The notes under the pieces were generated by a model. The model did no database searches. It saw only the letters and a list, made by a program, of their open reading frames with translations, and was not told where the DNA came from. This document shows positions 34,858 to 42,148 of a stretch of DNA of 64,000 nucleotides, piece by piece. Location of the stretch: positions 62,001 to 126,000 of the forward strand of contig DASYYY010000009.1 in assembly GCA_035933635.1 (NCBI GenBank), in the 5' to 3' direction. The stretch's first letter is position 1. Each line of letters begins with the position of its first letter. Origin of the DNA: JAKIVR01 sp035933635 (lineage in GTDB: Archaea; Thermoplasmatota; Thermoplasmata; Lutacidiplasmatales; UBA184). The translations under genes were made by a program, and so were the position numbers.

Positions 34858-35748
34858 ATGTCGGTGAACGAGACCGAGACGCGCCCTCCCCCGCTCCCAG
34901 ACCAGCGCGAGATGCTCCTGGAGGAACGGGAACTCGTCCACACGCTCGGGGGGTTCTCCCTCCAGTTCGCCGGCGGCACCCTGGTGACCAACGAACGGAT
35001 CCCGATCCCCCGCTTCAATTTCGTCAGCCAGGTGGCCGTCGCACGCGAGCGCACCGCGGCTTTCTTCGAGCGTGCACTGGACCACTACTTCCAGCGCGCA
35101 CTCCGGCCCGCCTTCCACCTCGACGGTCACACCCCACCGCACCTGCTCGAGACCCTGGCCCGGTTCGGATTCCGGGCCCGGACCCAGCCGCGTTCGCTGC
35201 TCGTCTGGACCGGACCTCGTCCGGAGCTGGGGGACACGGAGCTCGAGACCCGACCGGCGGATCCGGACGAGCTGGACCGGGCCCTCGCTTTCTGGTCCGA
35301 CCTGCGTGAGCAGGCCGAGCTGCGGCGCGCTCTCGAGGTGGCCTGGACCCACCCGAACCCTGGCGAGCGTGTGCTACCCATCCTCGCGCTGGCCGATGGG
35401 CAGCCGGTATCGGCCGCACTGCTCCACCGTTACGGCAACGTCTGGGGCATCTACGGCGTCGCCACGGAGGTCGAGGCGCGCGGGCGAGGCGCCGCCTCGG
35501 CCCTTGTTCTCTGGGCGGTGACTTCCGGCATCCCCTCGACCGAGGAGCGGAAGATCATCTGGTCCGACCATCGTCGGATCACGGCCCGGCTCGTGCGGCT
35601 CGGGTTCCGGACCGTCGTCGAGCACAAGGTCTTCGAGCTCGACCCTTCGGCGGAACTTCACCTGCCCGGCACCGATGAGCCCAGTCCGGGGCCGCGTTGG
35701 CGCCCGCCGCGAGGGAACCCTTCCCTCGAAGCGCGCAAGGTCGCCTGA
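34858..35748 (+). CDS. GNAT-family N-acetyltransferase-like protein
   Basis: 296 residues. The C-terminal part shows the GNAT acetyl-CoA motif (GVATEVEARGRGAASALV), with preceding strands LPILALADGQPVSAALL and WGIYGV and the closing LVRLGFRTVVEHKVFEL typical of the fold. The N-terminal half is a degenerate second GNAT-like region, as in two-domain family members. The acceptor substrate is unknown. It is transcribed divergently from the hydroxyacyl-CoA dehydrogenase fusion and convergently with the VOC gene. Confidence 0.8.
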   Translation: MSVNETETRPPPLPDQREMLLEERELVHTLGGFSLQFAGGTLVTNERIPIPRFNFVSQVAVARERTAAFFERALDHYFQRALRPAFHLDGHTPPHLLETLARFGFRARTQPRSLLVWTGPRPELGDTELETRPADPDELDRALAFWSDLREQAELRRALEVAWTHPNPGERVLPILALADGQPVSAALLHRYGNVWGIYGVATEVEARGRGAASALVLWAVTSGIPSTEERKIIWSDHRRITARLVRLGFRTVVEHKVFELDPSAELHLPGTDEPSPGPRWRPPRGNPSLEARKVA

Positions 35749-35791
35749 CCACGGGCTCACTCCGGGCCCGCGGGTCCGTCCTGGGCCGCCT

Positions 35792-36250
35792 TTACGAAAG
35801 GGAAGCGCGTTCGGAGCGGGTCGGGCTCCGCCCGATCGTGATCCAGATCCCATCGGGGTCCGTTACGCTCGCCATCCAACCCTCGGTGGTCGCCGGCTCG
35901 TACCCGGTCTTCCCGGCGCCGAACCTCAGCAGTCGTTGGTACGCGGCCTCCAACGAAGCTCGGGGGGCCGTCCCGATGGAGAAGTCGAGGTGGTCGACGC
36001 CCTCGCCCGCGAGGTACGGAACGTAGAAACGGGAACCCTTTGGATACCAATTCAGTTCGACCTTCGCGCGGGTCTTCGGGTCCTCCAAGAACACCCAGAG
36101 CCCGCCGCCCCAACTGCGTGTGTCTCCGCGCTTGATGACGCGTAGCCCGAGCCCTCGAGTGTAGAACCGCAGCGAACGCTTCAGGTCGGTCACCCGCAAT
36201 CCGACCGTTCCGAACCTCAGCCGCGGGGGGGCGCGACGGGGCACGGTCAT
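35792..36250 (-). CDS. VOC-superfamily (glyoxalase/dioxygenase fold) protein
   Basis: 152 residues with two beta-alpha-beta-beta-beta modules: GTVGLRVTDLKRSLRFY opening the first, and VDHLDFSIG and VTDPDGIWITI in the second. Candidate metal ligands are Glu in KVELNWYP and His in VDHLDF. It starts 40 nt after ppsA on the same strand, so it is probably the last gene of the apgM-trm5-ppsA operon. Its reaction (glyoxalase, epimerase or dioxygenase) is not decided by the sequence. Confidence 0.85.
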   Translation of the reverse strand: MTVPRRAPPRLRFGTVGLRVTDLKRSLRFYTRGLGLRVIKRGDTRSWGGGLWVFLEDPKTRAKVELNWYPKGSRFYVPYLAGEGVDHLDFSIGTAPRASLEAAYQRLLRFGAGKTGYEPATTEGWMASVTDPDGIWITIGRSPTRSERASLS

Positions 36251-36290
36251 GCGTAGACGACGGTCGTCTCGGGCGGAAGGGTTCGAACCG

Positions 36291-38648
36291 TCACGGGGAC
36301 CGCAGCGCCTCGAGCTTCATGCGTTGCTCGAGGGATGCGATCGACCGCATGGTGGGGACCACCGTGTCGGCGTTGAGGCTGATGGAATCGATGCCCTTGC
36401 GCACGAGGAACTCGGCGAACTCCGGGTAGACGCTCGGGCCCTGTCCGCAGATCCCCACGGTACGTCCCTCCGCGTGCGCGCCCTCGATCAACAGCTCGAT
36501 GGCGCGCTGGACCGCCGGGTCGCGCTCGTCGAAGTAGCCCATGCGGCCGAGCGTCTCGGAGTCGCGGTCGGCGCCGAGGACCAATTGGGTGAGGTCGTTT
36601 GACCCGATGGAGAATCCGTCGCAGTGGTGGGAGAACTCCCGGGAGAGGAGCACCGTCGAGGGGACCTCCGCCATCAGGTAGAGCTTGAAATCGCGAGAGC
36701 GCCGCAGTCCCTTCTCCTTGAACATCTCGGCGATCTGCTCGAGCTCCCAGGTGTTGCGGACGAACGGCAACATCACGTGGGCGTTCTTCAGGCCCTTCTC
36801 GGTGCGGACCTTCTCGATCGCCTCGAGCTCGAGCAGGAAGGCCGGGCGGTAGGTGGGCGAGATGTACCTCGAGCACCCCCGCCAACCGATCATCGGGTTC
36901 TCCTCGTTGGGCTCGAACTCGCCCCCGCCGGGCATCCCGCGGTACTCGTTGGTTTTGAAGTCGGAGGTCCGGATGATCACCGGCCGCGGGTAGAACGCCT
37001 GGCAGACCGTGGCGATCCCCTCGGCGAGCCGAGAGACGAGTTGCGGCCCCTTGCCCTGCTTGAGGAGCACGAGCGGGTGGTCGCGCACGTGCGCGGTGAA
37101 AATGAACTCGATGCGGAGCAGCCCTACACCGGAGACGGGTAGCCGTGCATACTCTGCCGCCTTCTCCGGGACGCTCGCGTTGACGTAGATCCGCGTCGCC
37201 GTCACGGGCGCGGAGGCGTGTGGGTCCACGCTCCCCGACGGCACCCCCGGGAGGGATGCCGGCACGGGGGCAGCCTTGGGAAGTCCCTCGAAGACCTGCC
37301 CGAGTTTGCCGTCGACGGTGATCTCCTGGGTGTCTGAGAGCACCTGCGTCCCGGTCCGGGTGCCCACCACACAGGGCACGCCGAGCTCGCGGGAGACGAT
37401 CGCGGCGTGGCAGGTCATCCCGCCCTCGTCGGTGACGATGGCCGCCGACTTCGCCATCGCCGGAACCATGTCCGGGGTGGTCATGCTCGTCACCAGCACC
37501 TCCCCCGGCAGCAACCGGTCCATCTCGGCGGCGCGCAGCAGCTTGCGGACCTTCCCGCCCGCGATGCCGGGGCTCGCGCCGAGCCCCTTGAGGATCGCCT
37601 GGGTTGGGTTCGTGGCGCCGGAGACGCTCGCGGTCGTGTGATTGGACGGGGCGTTCGACCGATTGACCTCGCCGGTCCCGGAGGGTATCGTCGTCACGGG
37701 TCGGGCCTGGACGATGTAGATCGCGGTGCCGTCCACGCACCACTCGATGTCCATCGGGCGACGGTAGTGCGACTCGATGACCCTCGCGAGCGAGGCGAGC
37801 CGCGCGATCTGGTCGTCGGCCAGCTTCTGCCGCTTCTGGTCCTTCTCGGGGACCTCCTCGCGGCGATTGCCTCCGCCGTCGGCACGAACGATGCGGACCT
37901 TCTGCTCGGATATCTGCTTGTGGATGAGCCGCTGGGTGACTCCGTCCACGACGAAGTGGTCGGGGGTGACCTCCCCCCCGACGATGGCCTCGCCCAGTCC
38001 CCAGCCGGCTTCGATGATCATGTGGTTCTCGCCGGTGTTGGGGTCGCGGGTGAACAGGATCCCGCTCACCGTCGAGTTGACCATCTTCTGGATCAGTACG
38101 GCGAGCCGGACTCCGGTGTGCTCGAACCCCTTGCGAGCGCGGTAGACCAGCACCCGGCCGGTGAAGAGCGATCCCCAGCACCGGCGGACCGCCGCAAGCA
38201 CTTCGTCGGCGCCGGCGACGTTGAGGTAGGTCTCTTGGAGCCCGGCGAACGAGGCCGACTCGAGGTCCTCGGCGGTGGCGGAGGACCGGACGGCGGAGAA
38301 CTTCACGCCGTTCGCCTTTTCGTACTGTCGGAACGCTTTCTCCAGCTCCGTGCGCATCTCGGGGGGGAACTCGGTGGCCTCGAACGCGTCGCGGATGCGG
38401 CGCGAGACCGCATCGACGCTCTCGGCGCGGTTCAGGTCCAGCGCTTCGAGCGCCGAGGGGATCGTCTCCTTCAGTGCCGTCGCATCGACGAACGCCTGGT
38501 AGCATTCCGTGGTGACCACGAATCCGGGGGGGACCGGCAGCCCCTCTCGGACGACCTCGCCGAGCTTGCTGGCCTTGCCGCCGACCAGGGCGTGGTCCGC
38601 GCTCGTGACCTCCTCGAGATTGACGACGAACGGCATGGCGCGCTTCAC
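36291..38648 (-). CDS. ppsA: Phosphoenolpyruvate synthase
   Basis: Converts pyruvate, ATP and water to PEP, AMP and phosphate, the entry step of gluconeogenesis. About 785 residues from GTG 38648, which overlaps the trm5 stop (GTGA); ATG 38636 would lose four residues. The N-terminal ATP-grasp domain starts VGGKASKLGE. The swivelling phosphohistidine is in GGMTCHAAIVSREL. The C-terminal TIM barrel ends with IGSNDLTQLVLGADRD and GICGQGPS, giving the active-site cysteine. Length and motifs are complete. It shares an operon with phosphoglycerate mutase, another gluconeogenic enzyme. Confidence 0.97.
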   Translation of the reverse strand: MKRAMPFVVNLEEVTSADHALVGGKASKLGEVVREGLPVPPGFVVTTECYQAFVDATALKETIPSALEALDLNRAESVDAVSRRIRDAFEATEFPPEMRTELEKAFRQYEKANGVKFSAVRSSATAEDLESASFAGLQETYLNVAGADEVLAAVRRCWGSLFTGRVLVYRARKGFEHTGVRLAVLIQKMVNSTVSGILFTRDPNTGENHMIIEAGWGLGEAIVGGEVTPDHFVVDGVTQRLIHKQISEQKVRIVRADGGGNRREEVPEKDQKRQKLADDQIARLASLARVIESHYRRPMDIEWCVDGTAIYIVQARPVTTIPSGTGEVNRSNAPSNHTTASVSGATNPTQAILKGLGASPGIAGGKVRKLLRAAEMDRLLPGEVLVTSMTTPDMVPAMAKSAAIVTDEGGMTCHAAIVSRELGVPCVVGTRTGTQVLSDTQEITVDGKLGQVFEGLPKAAPVPASLPGVPSGSVDPHASAPVTATRIYVNASVPEKAAEYARLPVSGVGLLRIEFIFTAHVRDHPLVLLKQGKGPQLVSRLAEGIATVCQAFYPRPVIIRTSDFKTNEYRGMPGGGEFEPNEENPMIGWRGCSRYISPTYRPAFLLELEAIEKVRTEKGLKNAHVMLPFVRNTWELEQIAEMFKEKGLRRSRDFKLYLMAEVPSTVLLSREFSHHCDGFSIGSNDLTQLVLGADRDSETLGRMGYFDERDPAVQRAIELLIEGAHAEGRTVGICGQGPSVYPEFAEFLVRKGIDSISLNADTVVPTMRSIASLEQRMKLEALRSP

Positions 38649-39667
38649 GGGGAGCCCCGGGTAAAAGAGAATTGCCGTAGGTCGGCCCGGGGCGAATACT
38701 CGTGCACGACGTGGGAGTCGCCGAAGTGCCAGAGCCCCGCACCGCCCAGACGTTCGAGGAGCTCGGCCGGCCGGTTCCGGGCCGCGGTCCGGTCGACCAC
38801 CTCGTAGTAGTGCACGGTTCCGCCGGCCGTGACCCGATCTCGGAGGGCCGGCAGGAACCGTTCGCCGTCGTGGGGGAGGTTGAGGACCACCCGGTCGTAC
38901 CGCCCGTCCTGTCGCAGGAATTCGGTGGCGTCCTGGCAGAACGCCTCGACGCGGGCTTCCACGTGCGCGGCTGCGGCGTTGGCGCGCAAGAGCTCGACGG
39001 CGGACGGGTTGAGATCGACGGCTCGGACCGTCACCGTCGGAACCCTCGCGGCGATGGTCACGGCGAACGGTCCGACCCCCGCGCACAGGTCGAGGACCCG
39101 CTCTCCCGGCCGGACGAGGGAGGCGACACGGTCGTGCTCGCGGGCGAGCCGGGGGGAGAAGTAGGCCCGCTCGAGGTCGACGGCGAAGCCGAGCTCGTTC
39201 TCACGATGGGTCGTGGCGAAGCCACCGTCCCCGGCGATCACCGTGAGGCGACGGATCCTCGACGCCCCATGGACACCGTCGTCCGATCCCACCACTCGTG
39301 CCCCGGGTACGAACTCCAGGAGCGCGGCGCCGATGCGCGGGGCGTACTCCGCGAGGGCCTCCGGGACTCGAACGACCACGATGTCGCCGACCACGTCGAA
39401 GGCGCGCGGGAGCTGTCGGCGCAGCGCCGGCGGCAGATCGACCAGCTCGCGGTACTCGGTCGGAGCGGCGGCGGTGCGCCGACGGAATTCGTGGTGTTCG
39501 ACGATCTCGGAGGGGCCGAGGTCGGCGGGGGACGCGGTGATCGGCAGATAGACGTAACCCGGACCGGAGTCGACCTCGAGGTCGAGGCGCAGCTCGCCAC
39601 TGCGGCGGAGCCGGCGGCGCCAGGACTCGGCGTTCCGACGGTCCACCCGGAGCGCGAGCGCCCTCAT
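38645..39667 (-). CDS. trm5: tRNA (guanine-37 N1)-methyltransferase, Trm5 type
   Basis: 340 residues from ATG 39667, overlapping the apgM stop by 4 nt. The class I SAM-binding site is LDLCAGVGPFAVTIA, followed by the acidic VRAVDLNPSA and the family signature NLPHDGERFLPALRD. The NLP motif separates Trm5 from the related wyosine enzyme Taw2. The N-terminal region carries D1/D2-like tRNA-binding parts (ELVDLPPALRRQLPRAFDVVGDIVVV). m1G37 in tRNA prevents frameshifting. Its place between two gluconeogenic genes is unexplained. Confidence 0.92.
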   Translation of the reverse strand: MRALALRVDRRNAESWRRRLRRSGELRLDLEVDSGPGYVYLPITASPADLGPSEIVEHHEFRRRTAAAPTEYRELVDLPPALRRQLPRAFDVVGDIVVVRVPEALAEYAPRIGAALLEFVPGARVVGSDDGVHGASRIRRLTVIAGDGGFATTHRENELGFAVDLERAYFSPRLAREHDRVASLVRPGERVLDLCAGVGPFAVTIAARVPTVTVRAVDLNPSAVELLRANAAAAHVEARVEAFCQDATEFLRQDGRYDRVVLNLPHDGERFLPALRDRVTAGGTVHYYEVVDRTAARNRPAELLERLGGAGLWHFGDSHVVHEYSPRADLRQFSFTRGSP

Positions 39668-40968
39668 GCGGATTCCGCGGGGACTGCCGGCCCGAACAAC
39701 AGTGGAAGGACCTCGCGGGCCGGGCGAAGTCCGAGCGGTCCGGATTCGGCGCACGCACGTTCGCAGAACTTTCCGCTCCAGCCACTCGGGGAGACCCCGG
39801 CGCCCCAGTAGAGCAAGGGCACCGGATCGTCGGAATGGGACTTCGCGCTCGCCGGCGTGGCGTGATCGGCGGTCACCGCGATCCGCACCTCGCTCCGGTC
39901 GAGCCCTTCGAGGAAGGGTCCGAAGAAGGACCGGTCGAGGGCCTCGATGATCTCGCGTTTGACGTCGGCGAGACCGTCGTGGGCGGGCTCGTCCGGTCCC
40001 TTCAGGTGAACGTACACGAACGGGCTCTCCGCCAACACCCGTCCGGTAAGATCGGCGCGCTCCCGCAGCGCGGCATCTCGGTCGGGGCCCATCGGCCCGA
40101 CGAAGTGGTCGGCGAGTCCGAACAGCCGCGCGATACCGCGTTCGACCGGCATCTCCGTGACCGCTGCACCCGGCCGTCCGTGACGGTCGCGGAACGCCAC
40201 CGGTGGCGGCTGGGGCAGTCCGCCGGCATTGCGCAGGAGGAGCACATTGGCCACCTTCTTGCCGGCCATCGCCCGACGCGCGTTCACGCTGTGGGCGGAG
40301 AGGACGGGGGATACACGTTCGGCGAGGAGGTCGATCACACGGGCCGTTCGGCGCGCCTCCGCGGAGTCGTCCAGCGGCTGTACGGTTCGGATCTTCGGTT
40401 CGGTCGTCTTCCGCGCCTGCCCCATCCCGCCGACCTTGTCGTAGAACGGGTCGGCGTTCGAGACGTTGCCCGAGAGCGCCGCACCGTCGGTCGGGTGGAG
40501 CCACAGTACGCCCCGGTGCCCGACGGTGGCCCGGACCTCGGCACGGACGCGTTCGGACGCGAGCAGGTCCGCCTTCGTGATCGCCTCGGCGAGCGCCTTC
40601 GACTCGCCCGTGGAGAGATTACGCCCGACACGCGAGTCCACGATCCGACCGTCGCCGTCCGCGGTGGCGAAGTTCAACCGAAGCGCGACGTCGCCGGGCG
40701 CCAGGGGGATCTCCGAACCCACGGCTTCCAGAACGCCTCGGCCGGGCGAATCCTTCACCGGGTCGTAGCCGAGCAGCGCCAGCACCCCGGCGTCGGATTC
40801 GGGGGCGATCCCCGGGCCGAGGATGCTCGCCCGACCGAACGTCCCCTCCCCCGCGAGACGATCGAGGTGGGGGGTTCGGGCGAGCTCGAGCGGGGTGGGG
40901 TGCGCACCGCTCGGGTCGATGTGGTCGCCGAGCCCATCGAGGATGATGAGCGCGTGTCGGACCACCAT
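39664..40968 (-). CDS. apgM: Cofactor-independent phosphoglycerate mutase, archaeal type
   Basis: Interconverts 3- and 2-phosphoglycerate. 434 residues of the alkaline-phosphatase-like superfamily: metal-site opening ALIILDGLGD, phospho-acceptor serine in APESDAGVLALLGYDP, HPTDGAALSGNVSNADPFYD, YVHLKGPDEPAHDG and the metal ligands of VTADHATP. The ApgM length is normal. It is the first gene of an operon with trm5 and ppsA. The start is 34 bp from the centre of a TATA element shared with the divergent gene at 41031. Confidence 0.95.
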   Translation of the reverse strand: MVVRHALIILDGLGDHIDPSGAHPTPLELARTPHLDRLAGEGTFGRASILGPGIAPESDAGVLALLGYDPVKDSPGRGVLEAVGSEIPLAPGDVALRLNFATADGDGRIVDSRVGRNLSTGESKALAEAITKADLLASERVRAEVRATVGHRGVLWLHPTDGAALSGNVSNADPFYDKVGGMGQARKTTEPKIRTVQPLDDSAEARRTARVIDLLAERVSPVLSAHSVNARRAMAGKKVANVLLLRNAGGLPQPPPVAFRDRHGRPGAAVTEMPVERGIARLFGLADHFVGPMGPDRDAALRERADLTGRVLAESPFVYVHLKGPDEPAHDGLADVKREIIEALDRSFFGPFLEGLDRSEVRIAVTADHATPASAKSHSDDPVPLLYWGAGVSPSGWSGKFCERACAESGPLGLRPAREVLPLLFGPAVPAESA

Positions 40969-40996
40969 CTCCGCGTCGAGCGACGGACCCTGCGGC

Positions 40997-41006
40997 GTCT
41001 ATAAGA
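40997..41006. promoter_or_regulatory. Single TATA element between two divergent start codons
   Basis: TCTATAAGA reads as TATAAG on the plus strand and CTTATA on the minus strand. Its centre is about 29 bp from GTG 41031 and 34 bp from ATG 40968, good spacing for leaderless starts both ways. Confidence 0.6.
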
Positions 41007-41030
41007 GCCGTCGGGGTTCGCTCGACGACC

Positions 41031-42098
41031 GTGCAGCAGCCCACGGGCTTCCGTGGCCTCGCGACCAAACCGCTCGGACGGATCATCGCGATCGTCTCGG
41101 CGATCGTCGCGGTGGCGCTGGCCACCACCTACAATCTCGGCGCGATCGTGGTGATCGCGGTCCTACTGCTCTTCGGCCTGGCGATGCCCATCTACATGGG
41201 CTGGAAGCGGCCCCGCGGACTGGCCCTGGCCGGACTCGTCATCCTGCTCGTGGCCGCGCCGATCACGGCCGTGCTGACCACCCAGTTGACGATCAGCTCC
41301 CCCCCAGGTCCGGTCAACTCCTTCGGGGAGTACGGCGGGGACGTGTTGCAGGGGGCGGCGATCGACCACTACCACGCCGACAGCGCCCAGGACTTCCACT
41401 TCACCGTCCTCGTCGATCCGCAGTACCTCGGCTCGAACACCTCCCTCCTGAATCTGACGCTCTTCGTCACCCCCTGCGCCGATGCGGTCGACCAGGCGCA
41501 GGCGAGCTCGGTATGCTCGACGGGCCTGTCCTACTACCAGCAGGTCTACTCGTTCAACGGCACGCCCGCGACATCGGTCTCCGTGACGTTCACCCAGCAC
41601 ATCTCCGGACCGAACATCTGGTACTGGATGATCTACGCGACGACCTCGAACACGTCGAACAAGACCAACCCCATCCAGGACATCTATCTCAACTCCCAGA
41701 ATCCGTACACGACGGACATCCAAGGACCGATCGTCGGGTCGTTCCTCGGGATCTTGGGCATCGTCATCATCCCCGCCTACCTCGATGTGATCATCTATCC
41801 CGGGCTCGCCTTCTACGGCGCGCTCGCGTTCTACGCGTGGTTCAAGGCCCGCGAGGCCCGCAAGAAGGCCGAGTGGGGGCAGCGTCCGCCGCCAACGAGT
41901 TCCGGCGCGTCCGCGCCGAGCCCGCAGGGCAGCCCCTCCTCCTCCACCTCGGCCACTCCCGCGGCCACCCCGCGGGAGCGGCATTGTCCGAAGTGCGGGG
42001 CGGTGGTGTACGCGAACGAATCACAGTGCTGGAAGTGTGGAACCGCGCTGACGGGCTCGGAGCAACCCCTCGAGTCCGCTGGCCCACCCGCTGCCTGA
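41031..42098 (+). CDS. Membrane protein with extracytoplasmic domain and C-terminal zinc ribbon
   Basis: 355 residues. Three hydrophobic helices at about 17-36, 39-56 and 65-85 are followed by an outside domain (86-245) with NTS/NLT/NGT sequons and a likely disulfide (CADAV and VCSTG). One or two more helices lie near 246-275, then a charged Ser/Pro-rich linker and a zinc ribbon, CPKCG and CWKCG, near 320-337. This echoes the zinc-ribbon surface protein at 27.7-31.1 kb. Function is unknown; envelope sensing or protein docking on the cytoplasmic face are possibilities. Confidence 0.85.
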   Translation: MQQPTGFRGLATKPLGRIIAIVSAIVAVALATTYNLGAIVVIAVLLLFGLAMPIYMGWKRPRGLALAGLVILLVAAPITAVLTTQLTISSPPGPVNSFGEYGGDVLQGAAIDHYHADSAQDFHFTVLVDPQYLGSNTSLLNLTLFVTPCADAVDQAQASSVCSTGLSYYQQVYSFNGTPATSVSVTFTQHISGPNIWYWMIYATTSNTSNKTNPIQDIYLNSQNPYTTDIQGPIVGSFLGILGIVIIPAYLDVIIYPGLAFYGALAFYAWFKAREARKKAEWGQRPPPTSSGASAPSPQGSPSSSTSATPAATPRERHCPKCGAVVYANESQCWKCGTALTGSEQPLESAGPPAA

Positions 42099-42118
42099 GG
42101 GTGCCCCGGGGCGCGTCG

Positions 42119-42134
42119 GGACCGTGTGCGGTCC
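42119..42134. terminator. Hairpin between convergent genes
   Basis: GGACCG-TGTG-CGGTCC, a perfect 6-bp stem, with a second imperfect palindrome (AGGACCGTCCT) directly after it. It lies in the 50-bp gap between stops at 42098 (+) and 42149 (-) and could serve both. Confidence 0.4.
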
Positions 42135-42148
42135 GTCGGAGGACCGTC

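Noticed and set aside
36275..36292. tRNA T-arm-like GGGTTCGAACC
   Set aside because: It lies in a 40-bp gap between ppsA and the VOC gene. No acceptor stem, D-arm or anticodon arm can be built around it without entering both genes.
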